Shown here: positions 1 to 7,248 of the stretch, in pieces | Position numbering within the stretch: the stretch's first letter is position 1 | Layout of the letters: each line of letters begins with the position of its first letter | NCBI GenBank assembly: GCA_012838875.1 | Contig: DUOL01000115.1 | Coordinates: 1-15,649 of the forward strand | DNA length: 15,649 nucleotides | Reading direction: 5' to 3' | DNA from: Bacteroidales bacterium | Lineage (GTDB): Bacteria > Bacteroidota > Bacteroidia > Bacteroidales > WCHB1-69 | Program-made: the position numbers and the translations under genes | The notes under the pieces: generated by a model | Told to the model about the DNA's origin: nothing | The model's input: the letters and a program-made list of their open reading frames with translations, nothing else | Database searches by the model: none

Positions 1-17
1 GCTTTGAAGAGCAAGGA

Positions 18-48
18 GAAAAAGAGCGCCTTTAGAAGCTCCTTTTTC
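18..48. terminator. Possible bidirectional terminator hairpin in copy A
   Basis: GAAAAA (18-23) pairs with TTTTTC (43-48), and GAGC (24-27) pairs with GCTC (38-41). One base (42) is bulged and the loop is 10 nt. An A-tract, GC-containing stem and T-tract is the form of a rho-independent terminator working in both directions. Read on the minus strand it lies about 100 nt beyond the smpB stop codon, so it could end the DUF349-smpB transcript. The function is inferred from shape only. Confidence 0.45.
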
Positions 49-124
49 GACTATGCTATTCATAGCTCCTTCCTGCGGACTTGGAGGCGGAGACCGACCC
101 CGAGCGAAGCGAGGGGGCACGCCC
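18..124 (+). repeat. GC-rich structured intergenic repeat, copy A
   Basis: Copy A of a dispersed element whose inverted partner lies at 14814-15004. In order it has a long hairpin (18-48), a small perfect hairpin (arms 51-55 and 61-65), and a GC-rich core at 75-124 that begins GCGGACTTGGA and ends CACGCCC. Aligned to the reverse complement of 14814-14866, about 40 of 53 core columns match, including the first 11 bases and the last 7. The spacer between long hairpin and core is 26 nt here and 24 nt in copy B. It lies just past the 3' end of smpB and contains no credible gene. The left limit is uncertain because the window starts at base 1. Shared ancestry is read directly from the sequence; the nature of the element (passive repeat, mobile element or RNA) is unknown. 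Confidence 0.75.
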
Positions 125-126
125 TA

Positions 127-144
127 ATTAAAATTAAAATTAAA
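127..144. repeat. Short tandem hexamer, three copies
   Basis: Three perfect copies of ATTAAA sit between repeat copy A and the smpB stop codon. Copy B is also followed by an A/T-only stretch after its CACGCCC end, so the AT-rich flank may be a property of the insertion site or the element. No function is assigned. Confidence 0.6.
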
Positions 145-151
145 ATGATTA

Positions 152-607
152 TTACAATTCTTGCAGTCTCTCTCTTCGTTGGTCTTTTTCTTTGATACTT
201 TCGCGTTTGTCGTATTTTTTCTTTCCTTTGGCAAGGGCTATATCCAATTTAGCGTACCCGTTTTCGTTAATCCAGAGTAACGTAGGAACGACGGTCATAC
301 CTATATCCTGAAGTTTAGTCATAATTTTGCGAAGCTCTCGCTTATTAAGTAACAGTTTGCGAGGACGTTTCGGTTCGTGATTATAGGCACTGCCGTGGGA
401 ATATTCGCTAATATGTAGATTATAAACCCACAATTCGCCATTTTTAAACGCACAATAAGCGTCATTGAGATTCGCTTTCCCAAGCCGAATGGATTTAATT
501 TCAGTACCCAGAAGGACAATACCGGCGCAATAAGTAGAAAGTAAAAAATATTCGTATTCTGCCTTTCTATTCTTGATTTTAATACTATTGTCCTTCTGCT
601 TAGCCAT
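152..607 (-). CDS. smpB: SsrA-binding protein SmpB
   Basis: SmpB binds tmRNA (SsrA) and delivers it to stalled ribosomes for trans-translation, releasing the ribosome and tagging the incomplete peptide. The 151 residues match the usual family length. Hallmarks are GTEIKSIR (34-41), NHEPKRPRKLLL (76-87) in the beta-barrel core, and the basic KGKKKYDKR (127-135) leading into a charged C-terminal tail that enters the mRNA channel. The ATG at 605-607 gives the expected N-terminus, and the stop is TAA. Its start is one base from the stop of the upstream DUF349 gene, so it is almost certainly co-transcribed and probably translationally coupled. Upstream bases are A-rich with no clear Shine-Dalgarno sequence. 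The tmRNA gene itself was not found in this window. Confidence 0.97.
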   Translation of the reverse strand: MAKQKDNSIKIKNRKAEYEYFLLSTYCAGIVLLGTEIKSIRLGKANLNDAYCAFKNGELWVYNLHISEYSHGSAYNHEPKRPRKLLLNKRELRKIMTKLQDIGMTVVPTLLWINENGYAKLDIALAKGKKKYDKRESIKEKDQRRERLQEL

Positions 608-608
608 T

Positions 609-2813
609 CTATTTTTTTGATTTATCCATCACTCTAATCTTGTACTCAATCTCTTCAACCTCTTTTTTAGCTGCTTCTATCTTTTTAGAAAATTCTTCAC
701 GCAATAATTCCGCATTCTTGGAACGTGCGAAAAAGCCAAGATTATTTTCTAATAAGTTGATTTCATCTTTGAGTTGCGTCATCTTATTTGTAAGGAATCT
801 ACGCTCTTTATCCAATATTTTCGTTGCATTAGGGTCGTTGAGTAGCGTATCGATTTTTTTTTTAAAATCGCTACGTTTAACCTCTTCCAAGGAAATTTTA
901 AGGTCGGCAAATCGCTTATTGAGCGTTTCACGATATCTTTGATTAAGACTGTCTTTAACTTTCATCGGCACGTATCCAATCTCCGTCCATTGACGCTGGA
1001 ACGCTTTCATGAGTTCTAAATTCGCTTCTCTATCGTCTGTAAATTCCTGATTAGCAATTTTTTCTATCAACTCTTCTTTCTTTCTCAGGTTCTCTTTTTC
1101 AATATCCTTAATATTAGCAAAGTAGTTAGATTTATTTTCAAAGAATTTATCGCATGCGCTTCTAAATCGTTTCCAGATAGCATCGGAATTTTTACGTGGT
1201 ACCGCTCCGATATTTTTCCACTCTTTTTGAAGTTGTATGATTTCTTCGGTAGCTCTACGCCAATCCGTTCTATCTACAAGCGCTTCGGCTTGCATCGTTA
1301 AATTAAGTTTTAGATTGTAATTTTGAGTCTGTGTCTCTTTGATTTGTTGGAAATACTCTTTTCGTTGTTGAAAATAGGTATTCAATGTCGTTTTAAATCG
1401 TGTCCATATTTCATCGTTAAGTTTAGAAGGTGCAGGACCGAACGTTTTCCACATTTTAAGCAAATCCGTCAATTGTTCGCTAACTCTATTATGCTCTTTT
1501 ATGCTATTTATTTCATGTGCAATGAGCTCTTCAGCTTGTTCGCAAAGAACCAATTTCGCATTATAATTATTCTTTTGTTCTGTGTAGAGTTTATCGTAGT
1601 AATCCCGTCTATTTTGATTAATTTGGTCTGATGCCGTTTTAAAACGTTCCCAAATCTCCTCTTTTTTATCTTCCATTACCGGACCGATTTCTCGCCACTC
1701 GTTATGTAGCTGTTGTAGCATTTTGAATGATTTAGTAATCGATTTTTCGAGCAGAAGAGATTCCGCTTTCTCACATAATTGAATTTTTTGCTCTAAATTT
1801 TTCTTAAGGTCCAACTCTCTAATCTCTCTACTTATACGTAGTAAATCATAAAATTTATCAACATTAAAATGATAATTTTTCCATAAGTTATTGGTTTCAT
1901 TTTGCGGAACGGGACCAATATTACGCCACGCTTCTTGATACTCTTTAAATTTATCATTTTTCTCTTTCAAGGTAAGATTCTCATCAATAAGAGTTTTTAA
2001 TCCTTCAATAATCTCTTGTTTAGCGATTAAATTTTTCTCTTTTTGCCGTTCTAAATTTTCAATAAATCTCTTCTTATTATTTTTAAAGGTATTTAATGCT
2101 TGATAAAATCTTTCTTCCAGTTCAAGCGGTTCCTCTTTATAATCTTCTTTATCTCCCCCCTCTTCAATAAATTTATTTAAACGTTCGCGTTTTAATTCTT
2201 TAATCTCTCTTGTCAATTTTGCTTTCAAAATGCCGACTCTGGATTTAATTACCGGGTAGTTCTCATTTTCAACTACTTTTTCCAACTCAGCAACAGCATC
2301 ATCAATTGAAAGAGTATTATATTCATTTTCTATTGTTTCTATAGATTCTGTCTCAACCTCTTCTTGTTCGTCTTCATCATCTTCGTCCATATCCTCATCT
2401 TTATCCGAATCTTCAATTTCGGACACCATCTCGTCCATTACCGAAGAACTTTCTTGCTCTTGTTCTTGCTCTTGTTCAACATCTTGTTGTTCTTCTGTTT
2501 CTTGAACCTCTTCTTTTTCTTGTTTTTCTTGTTGCGGTTCTTGCTCTGCTTTCGGTTCTTCTTCTTTTTCTTGTTCCGGTTCTGATGTCGGTTCTTGTAC
2601 TTGATCTTCGTCTTGTTCCGGTAACTCGTCTACTTGTTGTTGTTCCTCATTTTCTGGAGCCGTTGCCGTATCATTTTTTAAAATTTCTACTTCATCAGTA
2701 GTGATTGGGGCGTTTGTTTCATTTAATAATTGGTCTTCATTAGAAGCACCGGCGTTCACCTCAAGATTTTGATTTTCATCAAGTTCAGGGTGGGGAAGTT
2801 TTGTTGATTCCAT
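609..2813 (-). CDS. DUF349 repeat protein with hyperacidic N-terminus
   Basis: A 734-residue protein of unknown function, probably cytoplasmic since no signal peptide or membrane segment is seen. Residues 1 to about 165 are low-complexity, dominated by Glu, Gln and Asp, with an EQEQEQEQE run near 113-121. The rest is highly charged and predicted helical. Five DUF349 repeats carry a W-x-x-I/F-G-x-V/A motif, with the Trp at 296, 373, 455, 532 and 609, a period of about 77 residues. Each is followed by a helix rich in Trp, Arg, Phe and Tyr. The C-terminus (about 640-734) looks coiled coil. The start is ATG at 2811-2813, downstream of a -7 motif, and the stop is TAG. It is the first gene of a probable two-gene operon with smpB. 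That link and its RNA-binding-like charge pattern make a ribosome or RNA role conceivable, but this is inference. Confidence 0.9.
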   Translation of the reverse strand: MESTKLPHPELDENQNLEVNAGASNEDQLLNETNAPITTDEVEILKNDTATAPENEEQQQVDELPEQDEDQVQEPTSEPEQEKEEEPKAEQEPQQEKQEKEEVQETEEQQDVEQEQEQEQESSSVMDEMVSEIEDSDKDEDMDEDDEDEQEEVETESIETIENEYNTLSIDDAVAELEKVVENENYPVIKSRVGILKAKLTREIKELKRERLNKFIEEGGDKEDYKEEPLELEERFYQALNTFKNNKKRFIENLERQKEKNLIAKQEIIEGLKTLIDENLTLKEKNDKFKEYQEAWRNIGPVPQNETNNLWKNYHFNVDKFYDLLRISREIRELDLKKNLEQKIQLCEKAESLLLEKSITKSFKMLQQLHNEWREIGPVMEDKKEEIWERFKTASDQINQNRRDYYDKLYTEQKNNYNAKLVLCEQAEELIAHEINSIKEHNRVSEQLTDLLKMWKTFGPAPSKLNDEIWTRFKTTLNTYFQQRKEYFQQIKETQTQNYNLKLNLTMQAEALVDRTDWRRATEEIIQLQKEWKNIGAVPRKNSDAIWKRFRSACDKFFENKSNYFANIKDIEKENLRKKEELIEKIANQEFTDDREANLELMKAFQRQWTEIGYVPMKVKDSLNQRYRETLNKRFADLKISLEEVKRSDFKKKIDTLLNDPNATKILDKERRFLTNKMTQLKDEINLLENNLGFFARSKNAELLREEFSKKIEAAKKEVEEIEYKIRVMDKSKK

Positions 2814-2859
2814 GAATGTAATCTTTTTAATGATTTATAATTTATTTTTAAAATGCGTG

Positions 2860-2867
2860 CAAAGGTA
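2860..2867 (-). promoter_or_regulatory. Bacteroidetes -7 promoter motif for DUF349-smpB
   Basis: The minus strand reads TACCTTTG, an exact match to the TAnnTTTG -7 element of Bacteroidetes sigma-ABfr promoters, 46 nt upstream of the DUF349 start. I see no good TTTG -33 element at the usual spacing. The motif lies in the only sizeable gap (110 nt) between thpR and this gene, which supports it. Confidence 0.55.
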
Positions 2868-2923
2868 CAAGTTTTTTAGGAATAAATATAAGGGAAACTA
2901 CAAGAAGACGACAATTTCTTCTA

Positions 2924-3490
2924 CTAATAGGCATCTTCGCGATTCCAATCTTTAATAATTCTGTATTCTACTCCTTTGTTATTCAATTTACTTTGATATA
3001 AACTCCAATTATGAATAGATAGATTTTGAGACGATGTAGGTTGTAACTGACTAATCAGTTCGGAAAATCTTTTTTTATTAAGAATATTCTTAATTCTGCC
3101 AATCGTAACATGAGGAACAAAATTACCTTGATTAGGCTCAAAGCCCACTTCTTGCACTTTAGCTTCAATTTTCTCAAAGAGTATTTTCATCTCATCATTT
3201 CCTTCAAATCCCAGCCATATAACCGTAGGTTTGTAGCGGCTACCGAAAATAGCTATTCTATTCATTTTCAACTCAATCGTTGACTGTTTTTGAAAAATTG
3301 GCGTAACTTGTTCAATCAATGTAGAAATCTTACTTTCAGGTGTTTTACCCAAAAAACGCAAGGTTAAATGTAAATTTTCTTTTTCGACCCAAGAAATTGT
3401 GTCAAAAGAGGTGTTTTTCTTTAATTTTTGAAGAATAGAAGTAAAATTGTCATCTAATTCAATCTTGGTCGCAAAAAATAGACGTTTCAT
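2924..3490 (-). CDS. thpR: RNA 2',3'-cyclic phosphodiesterase (2H family, ThpR/LigT)
   Basis: A 188-residue member of the 2H phosphoesterase superfamily, which opens 2',3'-cyclic phosphates on RNA ends and was first described as a 2'-5' RNA ligase. Both catalytic HxTx signatures are present: H41-L-T43-L within HLTLRFLG, and H127-V-T129-I within HVTIGR, with family-like spacing. The N-terminus (MKRLFFATKI) fits the first beta strand of the fold. The start is ATG at 3488-3490. The gene ends with two consecutive in-frame TAG codons (2921-2926). It lies 73 nt after pdxA and is probably the last gene of the operon starting near 7190. The true substrate in this organism is not known. Confidence 0.93.
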   Translation of the reverse strand: MKRLFFATKIELDDNFTSILQKLKKNTSFDTISWVEKENLHLTLRFLGKTPESKISTLIEQVTPIFQKQSTIELKMNRIAIFGSRYKPTVIWLGFEGNDEMKILFEKIEAKVQEVGFEPNQGNFVPHVTIGRIKNILNKKRFSELISQLQPTSSQNLSIHNWSLYQSKLNNKGVEYRIIKDWNREDAY

Positions 3491-3563
3491 AGAATAAAAA
3501 CAAATAGTTACAATAATTAAACTTAGGGTGTGAAAAAATATAAAAAAAGAATGATAGTAACTT

Positions 3564-4568
3564 TTAGGAGTTTCTATTTTTCACAATATCAATAGCCCAG
3601 TAGATAGCATTTCTAAAAGAGCGTTCGTCGGCTTTATTTTTCCCTGCTATGTCGTAGGCGGTGCCATGTGCGGGCGATGTTCTCACAATAGGAAGTCCCG
3701 CCGTAAAATTCACCCCTTCATTTTGTGATAGCAACTTGAAGGGAATCATACCTTGGTCGTGGTACATAGCAAGCACGGCGTCATATTTTCTATATTCACC
3801 CGAACCGAAAAAGCCGTCTGCCGCAAAAGGACCAAACGCATTGACAGATTCGTTCCACGCCTTTTGAATAGCCGGAATTATCGTATTTCCCTCTTCAAAC
3901 CCGATAATACCTTCATCACCTGCATGCGGATTAAGAGATAAAACAGCAATCTTCGGATTCACAATCAAAAAATCTTTAAGTAGTGACGTATGTAAAATCT
4001 TCAATTTCTTCAAAATCACATCACAGGAAATTTGATTAGCGACCGCAGAAAGCGGTAAATGTTGCGTAACGAAACCGACTTTAAGGGTATCGGTTATCAT
4101 TAGCATCATGCTATTTGGTGCATTAAATTGTGCTGAAAAAAACTCTGTATGACCGGGAAACTTAAAAGATTCACGGGGCATATTACTCTTATTGATGGGA
4201 GCTGTTACAATGGCATGAATCTTGTCACTCTTTAAATCTCTACAAGCATAATTGAGTGATAATTCGGCTAAGTGTCCGGCATCGTAAGTTGTTTTTCCGG
4301 GTTCAACCAAAATATCTTTTTCAGAAATATTTAAAAGATTGACCTTCTTCAAGCTAGGAGTATCAACATTGTTAATTATTTGAAATGAGAACTCGGGTAT
4401 TTCAACTATTCTCTTATAAAATTGTACAATTTTAGAATTTCCGTAAATAATAGGAGTACAAAGGTCGATAATTCTATTATCTGCCAACGCTTTTATTATC
4501 ACCTCATACGATATGCCGTTAATATCGCCGTGTGTAATACCAATTTTGTAAATAACATTCTCGCTCAT
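3564..4568 (-). CDS. pdxA: 4-hydroxythreonine-4-phosphate dehydrogenase
   Basis: PdxA oxidises 4-phosphohydroxy-L-threonine with NAD(P), giving the aminoacetone phosphate precursor that PdxJ uses for pyridoxal 5'-phosphate synthesis. The 334 residues match the family. The substrate motif PGHTE has H140-T141. The three metal-binding His are H170, H215 (NPHAGDEG) and H270 (MYHDQGMIPFK), offset by exactly four from E. coli H166, H211 and H266. The ending region TSPAHGTAYDIAGK is also canonical. The start is ATG at 4566-4568 and the stop TAA. It lies 13 nt after the nucleoside kinase gene, so they are probably co-transcribed. No pdxJ or other vitamin B6 gene is nearby. No key residue is missing and it should be active. 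Confidence 0.96.
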   Translation of the reverse strand: MSENVIYKIGITHGDINGISYEVIIKALADNRIIDLCTPIIYGNSKIVQFYKRIVEIPEFSFQIINNVDTPSLKKVNLLNISEKDILVEPGKTTYDAGHLAELSLNYACRDLKSDKIHAIVTAPINKSNMPRESFKFPGHTEFFSAQFNAPNSMMLMITDTLKVGFVTQHLPLSAVANQISCDVILKKLKILHTSLLKDFLIVNPKIAVLSLNPHAGDEGIIGFEEGNTIIPAIQKAWNESVNAFGPFAADGFFGSGEYRKYDAVLAMYHDQGMIPFKLLSQNEGVNFTAGLPIVRTSPAHGTAYDIAGKNKADERSFRNAIYWAIDIVKNRNS

Positions 4569-4581
4569 CTATATGTATATT

Positions 4582-6243
4582 TTAATAATGAAAATTGCTA
4601 CCTCCTACAAATTCTCGGAGGATTGAGGTTCGGGGGACATCTTTTTCGGGAACGGTTTTAAAATAAGATAAAAACTTCAATAATCTTGTTGCTTCTGCGT
4701 ATTCGGGTTCCGTTTCGGGAACATCTTTCAAAATCTGAACGGCATAAGGTTTCAGCACACCGAGTTCGCAGATTAAAGAAGAGTTAAACATAATATCGGC
4801 ATTTTCTTGATAAGGAAAAATATTCTTCTCCTCCCCTGCTCGCACGCTCGGCCAACGCCGTAATGTTTCCACAGGAGAGTAATTTCGATATTTATAATCT
4901 CTTATTAACCTGCGTATCAAACGGTTATCCGTTGTCGGGATAGGATTTTGACTATCTACGGATATAGATGTTAACGCTGAAACAAACATTTTGTATTTAT
5001 ATTCTTCCGGAATATTGGAGGTCAACTTAGGATTTAAACAGTGTATCCCTTCTAAAACAAGCAGAGAATTGCTTTCCATCTTTATTTTGTTCCCTTTCCA
5101 CTCTTTTTTGCCTAAGGCAAAATTAAAAGAGGGTATTTCCACCTCTTCTCCCTTCAACAAACGAAACATCGTTGAGTGAAACAGCTCAATGTCGAGAGCT
5201 TCAAAAGCTTCAAAATCGTACTCTCCGTCACAATCACGCGGAGTAAATTCACGTTCTACAAAAAAATCATCAAGAGAAATTTGAACAATATGATACCCTA
5301 AAATATTAAGTTGAATAGAGAGACGCCGACAGGTCGTAGTTTTACCTGAACTTGAAGGTCCGCTGATTAATATCATTTTTACAGAGCCTCTATTAGCAAT
5401 TTCATCGGCAATTCTCCCCAATATCTTTTCATGTAGCGCTTCGGAAATTTTAATTAAGTCACCAATTTCACCATTAACAATTTTATCATTAATATTATAG
5501 ACATGAGGCACCTTCATTAGTGTTACCCAACGTTTATATTCGCGATATACGGAAAAAAGTTTAGGAAAATTGCGAACGGGAGTGAGAAAAGTAGGATGTT
5601 TTCGTGAAGGTAATTTCAACAATAAGCCGGTTTCGTACAAAAACACGTCAAAAAGATGAATATAACGAGTTGAAGGAAGTAAAAACCCATAATAGTAGTT
5701 AATTCTATCATCAAGCCTATACACTGAGGTAAAGATTTTACTTCGATACTTAAAGATTTCAGATTTATCAGTAAGCCCGTGCTTAACATACTCTTTAATA
5801 GCATCTTCTGTCAGCATCTCCACTCGTTCGAATGGGATATCAAGAGCAATCAGCTCACGCATTCGAGCTTTAATTTTATCGACAATCTCTTGTGTTAACG
5901 GCTCAGACAAATTTTCAAATTCACAATATTTCCCTCCTGAAATGGAATGTTGAATATATAGCTTTACAGACGGCAAAATATCCTTAACAGCTTTATAGAA
6001 AAGAAAATAGGCAGACCGTTTATACATAGCTTGTCCGTACGGAGAGGTAATATCAAAGAAAGAGATAACTGACGGTTTGTAAATCTTCGCATTCAAGTCA
6101 CGAACTTTATTATTTACCAGAGCGCCCAAAATCGGATAAGTAAGTTTTATATTTTCTTGTTCTGCTATCTGTTGTAATGTATAACCATCATCAAGTTCTT
6201 TTCGCGTATTATTATTTTTGATAAAAATTGTAAGTTTTGACAT
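4582..6243 (-). CDS. Nucleoside kinase with TGS and ThrRS-like N-terminus
   Basis: A 553-residue fusion, common in Bacteroidetes and Firmicutes, usually annotated as uridine kinase-like or nucleoside kinase. Residues 1-60 look like a TGS domain. About 65-250 resemble the second additional domain of threonyl-tRNA synthetase (YKRSAYFLFYKAV, then HSISGGKYC). About 285-500 form a P-loop PRK/uridine kinase domain with Walker A GPSSSGKT (295-302), SLDDFF (323-328) for substrate and metal, and LVLEGIHCLNP near 395-405. In the editing-like domain, the HxxxH metal motif of ThrRS is replaced by F80-xxx-K84, and no matching Cys/His pair is seen, so tRNA editing is unlikely. The start is ATG at 6241-6243. 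The gene sits 29 nt after the glycosyltransferase and 13 nt before pdxA. Kinase chemistry is well supported; the phosphorylated substrate is not known. Confidence 0.9.
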   Translation of the reverse strand: MSKLTIFIKNNNTRKELDDGYTLQQIAEQENIKLTYPILGALVNNKVRDLNAKIYKPSVISFFDITSPYGQAMYKRSAYFLFYKAVKDILPSVKLYIQHSISGGKYCEFENLSEPLTQEIVDKIKARMRELIALDIPFERVEMLTEDAIKEYVKHGLTDKSEIFKYRSKIFTSVYRLDDRINYYYGFLLPSTRYIHLFDVFLYETGLLLKLPSRKHPTFLTPVRNFPKLFSVYREYKRWVTLMKVPHVYNINDKIVNGEIGDLIKISEALHEKILGRIADEIANRGSVKMILISGPSSSGKTTTCRRLSIQLNILGYHIVQISLDDFFVEREFTPRDCDGEYDFEAFEALDIELFHSTMFRLLKGEEVEIPSFNFALGKKEWKGNKIKMESNSLLVLEGIHCLNPKLTSNIPEEYKYKMFVSALTSISVDSQNPIPTTDNRLIRRLIRDYKYRNYSPVETLRRWPSVRAGEEKNIFPYQENADIMFNSSLICELGVLKPYAVQILKDVPETEPEYAEATRLLKFLSYFKTVPEKDVPRTSILREFVGGSNFHY

Positions 6244-6272
6244 AAAATTAAGTTGTTAAGGAGATTAAAGAA

Positions 6273-7166
6273 TTATTTGTGCATTCCGAGTAGATTAATA
6301 GTAATCCAATCTGCGAACATGGAAATGAGGTCACGTTTATAGTATTTTTTCAAAATATATCTATCTGCCTTTCTATCACGTTTTATCTCTTCAGGGTGTA
6401 TGAGTGGCATAATCGGGTAGGTTTTCTTCAATAATTTTCTAATTTTCCTCTTTTTTGCTCGTTGAAAAGCGATATTGGCTATTAAGTTCGAGCTCGGAGC
6501 AATGCACAAGCCGTTACGAAACCAAACATGAAAATTATACTGATATTCTAAGAAATCGATTTTTTTATTTTTATTCCACCATTTTGTCCAATATTTTAAC
6601 TCTTTTTTTTGATGAAAATATTGTTTAAGCATGGTAGGAATGTCCACATCTTTAAGCTCTGTCATTTTCAAATCAAAATTTTCCCAACGATTTTTCCACG
6701 TAGCAAACCCCCAAAAAGTAGCATACGCTGAGAAATAGTAAGATGGTATCTTACGATGTGCCCGTTTTTGTACATTTCCTCCGCCAATATGAACAATGTC
6801 CATATTAGTTCGATATTTTTCTAGTAACTCTTGACAATAACTAAAAAAATCATAATGAGGTAAGGTGTTTTCAAAAAGAATTATCCCCTCCTCTTCATGC
6901 TCAAAAAACCAATCAATTGCCTGTATGGTTAAAGTTGCTTTCCCAAGATGTTCATCCTTGAACAAATATTCTACTTTACAATCCCAGTGAGGCAAAATTA
7001 CATTTCTTGTTTGAAGACAATAAGCATAATCCATACGATCGCCAGGTATAGCACCGTCAGCGGCAACATAAAGTTTGGCAGGCTTTAATTCTTTTAAAAT
7101 TTGAAAAAGATTGTGCACCGCTTCTACTTTATTATAAAGAATAATTAAAATAGGAACATTAAACAT
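6273..7166 (-). CDS. HlpA/GNT-I-like glycosyltransferase, degraded DXD
   Basis: A 297-residue protein resembling the Bacteroidetes GT-A proteins often named hemolytic protein HlpA-like or nucleotide-diphospho-sugar transferase. Support comes from the opening PILIILYNK, KLYVAADGAIPGD (31-43), DCKVEYLFKDEHLGK (62-76) and AIDWFFEHEEEGIILFENTLP (83-103). Relatives, from memory, have an acidic EDD where this protein has F98-E99-N100, so the metal/nucleotide-sugar DXD site looks lost or altered. Later features, WGFATWKNRWENFD and the basic C-terminal half, fit the family. It is the first gene after a -7 motif and is followed by the nucleoside kinase. The start is ATG at 7164-7166. The sugar donor, acceptor and whether it is still catalytic are unknown. 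It may act on a surface glycan with the nearby FkbM methyltransferase. Confidence 0.75.
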   Translation of the reverse strand: MFNVPILIILYNKVEAVHNLFQILKELKPAKLYVAADGAIPGDRMDYAYCLQTRNVILPHWDCKVEYLFKDEHLGKATLTIQAIDWFFEHEEEGIILFENTLPHYDFFSYCQELLEKYRTNMDIVHIGGGNVQKRAHRKIPSYYFSAYATFWGFATWKNRWENFDLKMTELKDVDIPTMLKQYFHQKKELKYWTKWWNKNKKIDFLEYQYNFHVWFRNGLCIAPSSNLIANIAFQRAKKRKIRKLLKKTYPIMPLIHPEEIKRDRKADRYILKKYYKRDLISMFADWITINLLGMHK

Positions 7167-7185
7167 AATTTATTATTTTTTTTTG

Positions 7186-7193
7186 CAAAGTTA
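7186..7193 (-). promoter_or_regulatory. Bacteroidetes -7 promoter motif before the glycosyltransferase
   Basis: The minus strand reads TAACTTTG, an exact TAnnTTTG match 19 nt before the glycosyltransferase ATG, in the 82 nt gap after the FkbM gene. No clear -33 TTTG is seen. It would start the glycosyltransferase, nucleoside kinase, pdxA and thpR unit and give a very short leader. Confidence 0.55.
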
Positions 7194-7248
7194 CAATATA
7201 TTTTAAATTCTGTTTTATTATCTACTCATTTTTAATTAGATATTTTTT

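Noticed and set aside
1..151. tmRNA (ssrA) gene next to smpB
   Set aside because: The GC-rich sequence here lacks tRNA-like ends and a tag-peptide frame; it is better explained as the repeat shared with copy B.
4..195. 63-codon plus-strand frame at the left edge
   Set aside because: It spans repeat copy A and then runs antisense into the 3' end of smpB; its C-terminal hydrophobic part is translated from AT-rich DNA.
2364..2585. Plus-strand frame rich in Phe and Leu resembling a membrane protein
   Set aside because: It is the antisense shadow of the Glu/Gln-rich N-terminus of the DUF349 protein, which automatically produces Phe/Leu codons.
2903..2922. Weak AGAAGA/TCTTCT hairpin after thpR as a terminator
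   Set aside because: The stem is six base pairs, mostly A-T, with an 8 nt loop and no T-tract after it on the minus strand.
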